DNA from: a bacterium | Lineage (GTDB): Bacteria; Bacillota; Bacilli; Lactobacillales; Streptococcaceae | DNA: 48,636 nucleotides | Direction: 5' to 3' | Assembly: GCA_905221295.1 (NCBI GenBank) | Contig: CAJNCP010000010.1 | Coordinates: 1-48,636, forward strand | Shown here: one piece after another, positions 27,617 to 35,037 of the stretch | Layout of the letters: every line of letters begins with the position of its first letter | Position numbering within the stretch: the first letter of the stretch is position 1 | Made by a program: the position numbers and the translations under genes | Notes under the pieces: model-generated | What the model was told of the DNA's origin: nothing | The model's database searches: none | Seen by the model: the letters and a program-made list of their open reading frames with translations, nothing else

Positions 27617-29659
27617 ATGGTTGAAAAGAATGTTGATTTATTAGTGTCGTCTAAACTAAAGGAACAAGGATATACTGATAATGATATAAATTATGGTTAT
27701 AGCTTACCATCTACTGGTAATAAGGATTTTACCCCAGATAAAGGGACAGAATATAATTCTAAGTCAGGCAAGAAAACAAGAGCAGAGTTTGAATTCCTTA
27801 TTTTTGCTGGAGGAGGAAAACAAAAAACTGAACAATTAATTCTTATAGAAGACAAGGATAGTTCAGATAAATTGGGCAGCGAGAAGGATATTACTAATAA
27901 GAAAAAGTTATATCAATTAGCTGTTACTGATGGTTTCTTTTATGCCTATGATTTGTTATCCAAAACTGAAAAGGTAAAATCAATATTAGTACTTGCGGTA
28001 GCTGGAGATAAATTAAAAACCTCAGCAATATTTGTATACAAGAATTCGGAAATTATTGATAAGTACAGTAAATATTCTCCAATCAAAGTTGATGATGAAA
28101 TTTCATACATTTTCTTAGAAAAGTGGAATGATTGGGAACAATTATCTATTGATAATTTCCACACTTATCTTAACGAAGAAATTTTAGGCTTAAATTCTCC
28201 AGATAATGAAATCAATCTTGCTCATATTAGGACTGTTGCAGGTAAGTTATCAAATACTATTGATAAAAGATTAAAATTAGATCCTTTTAAACGACTCTTG
28301 CTTGTTTCAGGTCTTCTTCTCGGGATTAATGAAGATGAAGATTTAATTAAAAGCTTTAAGAAACCATATGGTGCTCAAGATTTATATAATCGTATTGAGG
28401 CAGCCTTACCAGAATCTAAATTTAGTTCTGACAAGAAACAGCAACTGCTGAATAGTTTTAGTTTTATTAAAGACGATAAAAAAATTACAACAGAATTACC
28501 TAGTAAAAATAAGGATAAGAAAGAATATCCTCTTGACATTATAGCCAAGGAGTTAAGTAAAGATTCTCGGATTGGTTATTCAATTTTAGATTTGATGAAA
28601 CAGTCTAGTCATATTGATTTACTTGGAAACTTATTTGATGTATTCACTAAATATATGAGTGTAGGCGGAGCTAGTGGCGATATCGTTTTAACTCCAAGTC
28701 ATATTACTAAATTTATGGCAGAAGTTATTGATGTTAGTCCAACAGATTATGTTATTGATATTACAGTTGGAACCGCTGGATTTTTGATTTCTGCAATGAC
28801 AGTTATGGATGAAAAAGTTGATAATAATGCTTCTTTAACAGTAAGAGAAAAGAATAAACAGAAAAAACTGATTAAAGAAAATCAACTTTGGGGAATTGAG
28901 TACGATTCAAACATGTATGCTACAGCAGTTACAAATATGCTCTTACATGGTGATGGGAAAAGTCATATTTTTCATGGAGATTCTGAAAACAGACGTGACT
29001 TAACTAGCGGTAAAAGTTTTGATGAAATTTTTGAAGATGTTCAGTTTGATAAATTATTATTTAACCCACCTTATGACAATCAAGATAAATTTGTAAAAAA
29101 TGGGCTCGACATCTTGCGGAAGGGTGGGAAAGCTGCCATTATTATTCCCAAACAAACATTTAATAAAGGTGGAAAAGTTGTTGATGAAATTTTTGAAAGT
29201 CATCGTTTGGAAGCTGTTTTTGATTTGCCAGTTGGCCAGTTTAAAAAGAAAAGTGGCACAGTTGGTACTGATGTTGCAATCTTTATTTTTACAGCCCATG
29301 AGCCACACGACTTTAAAAAAGATTATGTAACCTTTATCAAGTTATTGAAAGATGAGGTTGGAACAAAAGGAAATCTTAAAGGAGTAGCAAGTACAAAAAC
29401 TGATCGAATCTACAAACGTATGTTAGAATTTGCCCAGAGTGGCTATCGAGATCTATCCATTTTGAAGAACAGGGCATATTTTGCAGAACCTTTAACAGTG
29501 TTATTGGAAAAAGGCAAATATATGTATAGAAATTATGAACCGAAACCTGATATTATTCCCACAGAAGAAGATTTTATGGAAACTGTTGGAGAATATCTTG
29601 AGTTTTTGTTGATGGAATCATATCGTATTATGGAGGAAGAAGCAGATGACGATATATAA
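27617..29659 (+). CDS. BcgI-like restriction-modification subunit: nuclease fused to N6-adenine methyltransferase
   Basis: A 680-residue protein joining restriction and modification. Residues 1-175 look like a PD-(D/E)XK nuclease of the HsdR N-terminal type: acidic residues in RAEFEFLIF (55-63) followed by LILIEDK with E78, D79, K80. A helical linker follows, then an HsdM-like gamma-class methyltransferase with SAM motif DITVGTAGFLISA (near 380) and catalytic NPPY (near 483). Nuclease, helical part and methyltransferase in one chain, with a separate specificity protein, is the layout of type IIB enzymes such as BcgI (subunits of 637 and 341 residues). AAAGGAT precedes the ATG, 18 bases after parE, and no own promoter is seen. 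Codon use is far more AT-rich than parE or parC, a sign of transfer. The alternative is a type I-like methylase with an inactive nuclease relic. Confidence 0.8.
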   Translation: MVEKNVDLLVSSKLKEQGYTDNDINYGYSLPSTGNKDFTPDKGTEYNSKSGKKTRAEFEFLIFAGGGKQKTEQLILIEDKDSSDKLGSEKDITNKKKLYQLAVTDGFFYAYDLLSKTEKVKSILVLAVAGDKLKTSAIFVYKNSEIIDKYSKYSPIKVDDEISYIFLEKWNDWEQLSIDNFHTYLNEEILGLNSPDNEINLAHIRTVAGKLSNTIDKRLKLDPFKRLLLVSGLLLGINEDEDLIKSFKKPYGAQDLYNRIEAALPESKFSSDKKQQLLNSFSFIKDDKKITTELPSKNKDKKEYPLDIIAKELSKDSRIGYSILDLMKQSSHIDLLGNLFDVFTKYMSVGGASGDIVLTPSHITKFMAEVIDVSPTDYVIDITVGTAGFLISAMTVMDEKVDNNASLTVREKNKQKKLIKENQLWGIEYDSNMYATAVTNMLLHGDGKSHIFHGDSENRRDLTSGKSFDEIFEDVQFDKLLFNPPYDNQDKFVKNGLDILRKGGKAAIIIPKQTFNKGGKVVDEIFESHRLEAVFDLPVGQFKKKSGTVGTDVAIFIFTAHEPHDFKKDYVTFIKLLKDEVGTKGNLKGVASTKTDRIYKRMLEFAQSGYRDLSILKNRAYFAEPLTVLLEKGKYMYRNYEPKPDIIPTEEDFMETVGEYLEFLLMESYRIMEEEADDDI

Positions 29660-30806
29660 AGATTTCCATATGTCACAAATTTTTGAATTTAGTGAAACGA
29701 AAGCAAAAATTAATGCAAATACTATCTCAAGTTTTAACGGGAAATACCCGTATGTGACGAGAAGTGAGAAAAATAATGGAGTACAAGGTTATATCAGCTA
29801 TCCTAAAAAATATCTTAATGATGCGAATACAATAAGTCTAGGAATGGACACAGCAACCTTTTTTTACCAAAAAGATCCATATTTTACTGGTGATAAGGTA
29901 AAGATATTATCCTTGATAAATAAAGAAGTTAATCTGAAGAGTGTTCATCCCTATCTATTAACATCTATTAAGAAAGCTTTTTCAACCTTCGGATGGGGAA
30001 CTAATTCATACGATAGTAAGATTCTTAAGTCTGTTACTATTAAACTTCCTGTTAAGTCTGATACTGATTTAGAACCAGATTGGGAGTATATGGCGAATTA
30101 TGTTAAAAACACTACACCAAATTATTTAGATGTAATTAATAAGCAAGGAAAAAGTCGAATAAATAAAATCCGAAATAAAAAAACTGGAATTGCAAAGCTA
30201 TTAAATATTACGGATTATGAATTGAGTAGAGAAGAAATTAATCTGATTAATCAGTTTCCTCTCAAAAATTGGAAAGAGATTTCTGTTTCAAAAATTTTTG
30301 ACATTATTGATCGAGGTAAGAGATTAATTGAAGCACAAAGAATTCCAGGTAGTCTTCCCTTTGTCACAGCTGGTGTTGGTAAGCAAGGAATATCAGGTTA
30401 CATTTCAAATCCGGATATTAAAGTTTTCCCTGCCAACAGCTTAACTATTGATATGTTTGGAAAAGTGTTTTATCGGGATTTTAATTATGGAGCTGATGAT
30501 CATGTTGCAGTATTAGCAAGATCGGATAATTCATTATCAAAAGAGGTTTTGCTTTTTATTGCCCCAATTATTGAAAAAGCTATTCGAGGGCAATTTGATT
30601 ATTCTCAAAATTTTTACGCATCTGATGTTTATGACATTGTCATCAAATTACCTTATTTAGAGGATGATGATATTCCAGATTACAAATATATAGAGGCCTT
30701 TTCGAAAGTTATGGTAAAAAAATCAATTCAACGCTACGAGCAAGAGATTGCTCGACACGAGCAAGAGATTGCTCTTACTATTAGTAATTTTTTAGAAAAT
30801 CTATAA
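29646..30806 (+). CDS. Specificity (S) subunit of the BcgI-like system
   Basis: A 386-residue HsdS/BcgIB-type protein that would choose the DNA target for the nuclease-methyltransferase. It shows two target-recognition halves: residues about 1-135 and 213-350, each opening with a similar phrase (VSKIFDI in the second, MSQIFEF in the first) and containing comparable GY(I)S and SLGMD / SLTIDMFG segments. Helical conserved regions lie at about 140-205 and 350-386. The C-terminal helix contains two heptads, EQEIARH and EQEIALT, coded by a 21-base tandem repeat. Two different halves imply a split, asymmetric recognition site. The gene overlaps its partner by 14 bases. Confidence 0.8.
   Translation: MTIYKDFHMSQIFEFSETKAKINANTISSFNGKYPYVTRSEKNNGVQGYISYPKKYLNDANTISLGMDTATFFYQKDPYFTGDKVKILSLINKEVNLKSVHPYLLTSIKKAFSTFGWGTNSYDSKILKSVTIKLPVKSDTDLEPDWEYMANYVKNTTPNYLDVINKQGKSRINKIRNKKTGIAKLLNITDYELSREEINLINQFPLKNWKEISVSKIFDIIDRGKRLIEAQRIPGSLPFVTAGVGKQGISGYISNPDIKVFPANSLTIDMFGKVFYRDFNYGADDHVAVLARSDNSLSKEVLLFIAPIIEKAIRGQFDYSQNFYASDVYDIVIKLPYLEDDDIPDYKYIEAFSKVMVKKSIQRYEQEIARHEQEIALTISNFLENL
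30738..30774 (+). repeat. Two tandem palindromic 21-bp heptad repeats in the S gene
   Basis: GAGCAAGAGATTGCTC occurs at 30738-30753 and 30759-30774, exactly 21 bases apart. Each copy is itself a perfect inverted repeat (GAGCAA-GAGA-TTGCTC). The unit encodes one heptad of the last helix, so slipped replication would change helix length in frame. Confidence 0.85.
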
Positions 30807-30822
30807 AGAATTGTTAATACTT

Positions 30823-30888
30823 CACTCGTTCGATTTTCGGACAAGGCTTTTCTTGGTAAATTCTATTTGTCCGAAAATCGGACGAGTG
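30823..30888. repeat. Large inverted repeat after the restriction-modification genes
   Basis: Two 22-base arms (30823-30844 and 30867-30888) pair with a single mismatch across a 22-base spacer. The core of each arm, TCCGAAAATCG or its reverse, is also part-palindromic. A degenerate third copy, TCCGAGAATCGGATGAAGT, lies at 30952-30970. The structure could end transcription, stabilise mRNA, or be a mobile palindromic element. I cannot assign it to the BOX, RUP or SPRITE repeats that I know from pneumococcus. Confidence 0.8.
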
Positions 30889-31010
30889 TATTTTGAGTAA
30901 AAGACGAACTTTTGTTTTTTGGAGGAGCTCTTGCAGGAGCAAAAAACTTTTTCCGAGAATCGGATGAAGTAAAAAGTACATTAAAATAAAAAAATTAGGA
31001 GATTATCCAG

Positions 31011-31721
31011 ATGAAAAAAATTTATGGAATTAGCAGTTTAGATACAAAAGCTTTAGAAAACAACGAATTCTTCCAACTTTTATCTGAGAGCAGGGATGAG
31101 TTGGGGGCTTTTACAAAAGCCAATAAATCTGAGCAGGTTTATGCAACGAAGCTTGGGGATATGGAAAAACTTCTTGAGACCTTGCAAGCTGGTTTGCACC
31201 GTTCCAAGGCCAGTCAAACGGTGGCTAGTCTGGAAGCGTCTGATCGTGAGCGTGATGATGCGCTTTCTACCTTGACTGGTTTGGTCAAGGCCTTCTCTCG
31301 TGTGAAAGAGGCAAGTAGCAAGGAAGCTTACGACAAACTCAGCAAACTTTTCAAAAATTATGCTGGGCTAACGAGTATGAGCTACGAAAAAGAGACAGAA
31401 GCTATTAACCATTTGCTCAAGGAGCTAAAAGATACTGACTACCAAACTGCCCTTGCAACCCTGCATTTGACAACTCATGTAGAAACCTTAACAAAGGTGC
31501 AGGCTCAGTTTGAAAAAGCCTATAAGGAGTGCTTGGCTGAGCAAAAAGGCAAGGCACCTAGTCAAAACAAGGAAGTCCGTGCGAAACTGCAAGAAATCTA
31601 TGACTTCCTTGTGGATTTTACCGCAATCAACGCCTATGCTTATCCAGATAAAAAGCAGTATGCCGATCTCCGTGACCATCTCAACGCTATCCGTAGTCGC
31701 TATAAAACGCAAGCCAGCTAA
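31011..31721 (+). CDS. DUF6261-like protein of unknown function
   Basis: A 236-residue, mostly alpha-helical, charged soluble protein without signal peptide or membrane helix. From memory it resembles the streptococcal DUF6261 family; no catalytic motif is visible. The segments around 60-110 and 140-175 are rich in Leu, Lys and Glu and could form helical bundles. AGGAGATT precedes the ATG. Base composition returns to chromosomal normal here, in contrast to the AT-rich genes before it. Confidence 0.7.
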   Translation: MKKIYGISSLDTKALENNEFFQLLSESRDELGAFTKANKSEQVYATKLGDMEKLLETLQAGLHRSKASQTVASLEASDRERDDALSTLTGLVKAFSRVKEASSKEAYDKLSKLFKNYAGLTSMSYEKETEAINHLLKELKDTDYQTALATLHLTTHVETLTKVQAQFEKAYKECLAEQKGKAPSQNKEVRAKLQEIYDFLVDFTAINAYAYPDKKQYADLRDHLNAIRSRYKTQAS

Positions 31722-31818
31722 GAAGGCGAGGGAAGAAGCGACGGAGAGCAACTAGAATATAACTAAATTTGAGTTGAAAAATTGTTAGTGGTCGCATCGG
31801 ATTTGAAAGGAGTAGAAA

Positions 31819-32193
31819 ATGATAATCAGACCTGCAAGCAGAAAAGATTGTCAAGCTATTTATTCCCTTTATCAAAATGAAAAATGGCTTTCTTTTACAG
31901 AGGAAAAAGTGACATCATTATTTTCAACAAATCTGTCCCATTACTTGGTGCTTGAAGAGGACCAGAAAATCCTTGGCTTTGCACGCTACTTGACAGATGA
32001 AGTCATGACGACCTTTTTAGCTGAGATTATCATTGATAAAGCCTATCGCGGAAAAGGATTGGGACGGCGATTGATCGCTGAAATTCATCAAAAATATCCT
32101 TTGACTCGCATTGAATTAATATCAGAAGCGGATGGATTTTATCAGACAGTAGGTTTTAAACCTGTGGGAACAGGGCTTAGAAAATCTATCTAA
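31819..32193 (+). CDS. GNAT-family N-acetyltransferase
   Basis: A 124-residue acetyltransferase with the acetyl-CoA pyrophosphate loop YRGKGLGRRLI (about 76-86) after the strand AEIIIDKA, and a C-terminal GFKPVG typical of the family. The substrate cannot be inferred. GAAAGGAG precedes the ATG. The Fic gene begins directly after the stop, so both are probably on one transcript. Confidence 0.85.
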   Translation: MIIRPASRKDCQAIYSLYQNEKWLSFTEEKVTSLFSTNLSHYLVLEEDQKILGFARYLTDEVMTTFLAEIIIDKAYRGKGLGRRLIAEIHQKYPLTRIELISEADGFYQTVGFKPVGTGLRKSI

Positions 32194-32211
32194 ATGAAAA
32201 GAGCTGTATTT

Positions 32212-32816
32212 ATGACGCTTGACAACAAACTGGGTCTGACAGATTCGCTTGAACTATCCAAGATGGAAGAAAAAATCAGCAAAACCCGAGCGAAAGAGCT
32301 TTTTGAAAAGCAGCTTCTGGACGATAAAGCAACTGGCACCTATGCGACTCTGGCCGTTATTCATGGCTTCTTATTTAAAGAAATCTATGACTTCGCCGAC
32401 CAGATTCGTACAGTCAATCTCGCCAAAGGGAATGTTCGCTTTGCGCCTGTCATATGCATCTAGCAGCTTCCTTGGAAAATATTGACAGGATGCCTCAGCA
32501 GACCTTTGAGCAGATTGTCGAAAAGTACCTTGAGCTAAATATCGCCCATCCTTTCCGCGAAGGGAATGGACGCGCCATGCGGATTTGGCTAGATTGTATG
32601 CTTCGTCAGAAGCTAGGGAAAGTGGTAGATTGGAACGCCATTGATAAGGATGAATACCTGAATGCCATGAAGCGTAGTGCAGTGTCGACTGGAGAACTCA
32701 AGTATCTCCTCCTCGATAATCTGACGGATGACCTCACTCAGGCCCGTTTCTTTAAGGGTGTGGATGCTTCATATTATTACGAAGGGTATAACCTTTACCA
32801 GACAGGGGAGTTATGA
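32212..32816 (+). pseudogene. Fic-family AMP-transferase gene broken by a frameshift
   Basis: Two overlapping frames together make one Fic protein. The first (from ATG 32212, or 32194) ends after RFAPVICI at a TAG at 32461-32463; the second continues from HLAASLENID to 32816 and contains the Fic motif HPFREGNGR, whose His transfers AMP to target Tyr/Thr/Ser. Removing the doubled AT at 32452-32455 restores VMHLAASLENI, which fits the family at this point. So the lesion is most simply a 2-bp duplication. The catalytic part lacks its N-terminal half unless ATG 32454 or slippage is used. An alternative is a sequencing error. Confidence 0.8.
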
Positions 32817-32883
32817 AGTTCAAGCAAAGGTGACGATTATCTTTTGTATGTAAACAATCGCTAAAACTATTGGAGGTGCAGTA

Positions 32884-33411
32884 TTGATTACGTTATTAAT
32901 GTTGCCTTTTTTCCTTGTTCTCCTAGCCATTTTTGGAATTATATATGACTTAATGACCAATAAAGGTAGAAAAGAGTGTGCTCGCACAGTATCTTTGTTT
33001 ATATTGAACATCCTCACTATTTGTATCTGTCTATTAGATCTACCAATGGAAAGTAAACCATACTCAGGAATAGGGTTTATCTTATTTTATGCACTTGCCT
33101 ACACACCTTTGATGATTGTTTTCTCACTATATACTCTCTATCGGATTGGAAAACATTATAGGTATTTTAAGAGTAAGTTTGCTATAATACTTCGATTCAA
33201 TGCTATTTTACTTTTCCTTCTTTCATTAGTAAATAGTTTTGTATTATGGAGAAGCTTTCAAATATATCATAGAAACGATATGAATTTGTTTTATTTTATT
33301 TTAATCGTTTTGGGGATTTGTTCAACTATCCAATTGATAGTAGGAGAACTTGAGATGAAAAGAATACGAGGCATCCAAAAACAAGAGGAGCAAGACGGCA
33401 ATGAAAAATAA
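32884..33411 (+). CDS. Multi-pass membrane protein of unknown function
   Basis: 175 residues with about five hydrophobic segments (near 2-22, 37-55, 62-82, 103-122 and 131-152) and a charged cytoplasmic tail (KRIRGIQKQEEQDGNEK). I do not recognise the family. The start is TTG 32884 because GGAGGTG lies seven bases before it; the next in-frame ATG (32899) is further from the ribosome site. It overlaps the following nucleotidyltransferase gene by 11 bases, which suggests coupled translation, but no functional link is known. Confidence 0.7.
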   Translation: MITLLMLPFFLVLLAIFGIIYDLMTNKGRKECARTVSLFILNILTICICLLDLPMESKPYSGIGFILFYALAYTPLMIVFSLYTLYRIGKHYRYFKSKFAIILRFNAILLFLLSLVNSFVLWRSFQIYHRNDMNLFYFILIVLGICSTIQLIVGELEMKRIRGIQKQEEQDGNEK

Positions 33412-34270
33412 TTCTATAAAAGATATGTGCAGACAACATAGAAGTGAAGCGCAAATGCTGAGATTAATTTTACAAACCGCAAAAAGTCTAAAAGTCGAGG
33501 CTGTCGCCATGTCCGGTTCACGAACTGATACAAAAGCACCAAAAGACGAGTTTCAGGATTACGACGTGGTCTATGTCGTGGACGACTTAGATAATCTGAC
33601 GAGTGACCTTTCTTGGTTAGACCAGTTTGGCACTCGTATCATTGAGCAGCATAATGTCCTAGGCAACCGTCGACTTTATCTGATGCTATTTGAAGATGGA
33701 AATCGGATTGATTTGACCCTCTGTCCTACGGAATATATTCAAGAGTGGGTGGATAGTGAAGCTGATTATACAGTTTTGAAAGATGAGAAAGGCTTGTTTG
33801 TGCCCTATTCTCCAAATCCTCAACGTTACTGGACAAGCCCAGCTAGTGCGATTGATTTTGAAAAAGCCTGCAATGAATTTTGGTGGGTGTCAGCTTATGT
33901 GGTCAAAGGAATCTGTCGCCATCAAGTCATCTATGCAACGGATCATCTCTATGGTATTTGTCAGCAAGAGTTGTTAAAAGTCTTTGCTTGGCAGGTAGTA
34001 AGCGATAGGAGAAAGGTCAATATCGGCAAAAACTACAAGTATCTCTTTAACTATTTACCTGCTGAGAAAGAGAAGGAATTCTCAAATCTACTGGATTTTT
34101 CAAATATAGAAAAACTCACTCAGTCTTTATTTGCTACCATGGAACTTTTCCACCAAGAGGCTCAATTCCTTGCTCAAAAGATGGGATTTGACTATGATAT
34201 GGAAGTGGCGGAGAAGATGATTCAGTATGCTAAGGAAAGACTCGAAACAAATGAAACATTTACAAAATAA
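33401..34270 (+). CDS. ANT(6)-like nucleotidyltransferase (streptomycin adenylyltransferase family)
   Basis: 289 residues related to aminoglycoside 6-adenylyltransferases (AadK, ANT(6)). The nucleotidyltransferase core GSR-x11-DYD is intact: G39, S40, R41 and the metal-binding D53 and D55. Further family features are the RIDLTLCP strand and WWVSAYVVKGICR. A gene of this type between parE and parC is an established trait of S. mitis and S. oralis and a marker of gene flow into pneumococcus. So it is probably a resident gene, and whether it acts on streptomycin is unknown. GAGGAG lies upstream of the ATG, inside the preceding gene. Confidence 0.88.
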   Translation: MKNNSIKDMCRQHRSEAQMLRLILQTAKSLKVEAVAMSGSRTDTKAPKDEFQDYDVVYVVDDLDNLTSDLSWLDQFGTRIIEQHNVLGNRRLYLMLFEDGNRIDLTLCPTEYIQEWVDSEADYTVLKDEKGLFVPYSPNPQRYWTSPASAIDFEKACNEFWWVSAYVVKGICRHQVIYATDHLYGICQQELLKVFAWQVVSDRRKVNIGKNYKYLFNYLPAEKEKEFSNLLDFSNIEKLTQSLFATMELFHQEAQFLAQKMGFDYDMEVAEKMIQYAKERLETNETFTK

Positions 34271-34985
34271 TAAGATAACAAAATTTTTACTGATTAGTTT
34301 TCTCATTTCTTGGGGATTTGGTTGGGGATTGCTCGCTTTTCTGACACAAATGAGACTCTTAAGTCTAACAAGTCCACTAGGAGTTTTTCTCCATTTACTA
34401 GGAGGTTTCGGTCCAACCATTGCAGCCATTTCTTGTTTGCCTCAAAAATCCATTAAAAGCATAGTCTCTTTTATCTTAGGGGACTCAAAGAAATATATTT
34501 TGTTATTTCTTTTACTAATTTTCGTGCAGACAGGTGTCATTGCTTTCTCATCTAAGGAGCTTAATCCGGCTTTTCCACTAGGAAATTTGTTTGTTGTTTT
34601 TTTGAGTGCAGTCTGTGTTTATGGTGGCGAAGAAGAATTGGGATGGCGAGGCATCTTGCAACCAACTTTGGAAACCAGATTCTCCTTTTGGATTTCCGGT
34701 TTGATAACAGGTTGTATTTGGGCAATATGGCATGTACCTTTATGGTTTGTGATTGGAAGTTCCCAAAGTAGGATGCCTTTTATATTATTCAGTCTATTTG
34801 CAATTTATCTCAGTATTCTTCTAGCAGCTGTTTTCAAAAAGACTAAGTCGATCCTTTATTGCGCCATTTTTCACGGCCTAATTAATACCCTACTTAGCTT
34901 ATTTGTTATTAAAATTAATCTTTTATTCATTCTAGGATTAGTAGGATTGCTCTTCTTTTCTCACTACCTACAAAGAAACAGTTAA
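34251..34985 (+). CDS. CPBP-family intramembrane protease (Abi/CAAX type)
   Basis: 244 residues with about seven to eight hydrophobic segments. Motif 1 EEELGWRG (127-134), motif 2 WAIWHVPLW (158-166) and motif 3 FHGLINT (near 220) supply the Glu and His residues of this glutamic-type protease family (Rce1 relatives). In streptococci such proteins are often linked to bacteriocin immunity or peptide processing; no bacteriocin gene is adjacent, so the role is open. I prefer ATG 34251 (AAGGAAAG upstream) over 34227; it overlaps the previous gene by 20 bases. Confidence 0.85.
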   Translation: MKHLQNNKITKFLLISFLISWGFGWGLLAFLTQMRLLSLTSPLGVFLHLLGGFGPTIAAISCLPQKSIKSIVSFILGDSKKYILLFLLLIFVQTGVIAFSSKELNPAFPLGNLFVVFLSAVCVYGGEEELGWRGILQPTLETRFSFWISGLITGCIWAIWHVPLWFVIGSSQSRMPFILFSLFAIYLSILLAAVFKKTKSILYCAIFHGLINTLLSLFVIKINLLFILGLVGLLFFSHYLQRNS

Positions 34986-34986
34986 A

Positions 34987-35014
34987 TTTATAAAATATAG
35001 ATTTACTTTACAAT
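34987..35014 (+). promoter_or_regulatory. Possible parC promoter
   Basis: TTTATA (34987-34992), 16 bases and TACAAT (35009-35014), 23 bases before ATG 35038. It is a weak match, so parC may also be read through from upstream genes. Confidence 0.5.
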
Positions 35015-35037
35015 AAAACACCAAAAAGAGAATTATT

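Noticed and set aside
27617..30806. An invertible, phase-variable type I system like pneumococcal SpnIII.
   Set aside because: There is only one specificity gene, no inverted partner segments and no recombinase gene nearby.
33401..34270. The ANT(6)-like gene as recently acquired streptomycin resistance.
   Set aside because: No mobile element flanks it, its composition is like the chromosome, and this gene type is a normal resident between parE and parC in S. mitis/S. oralis.
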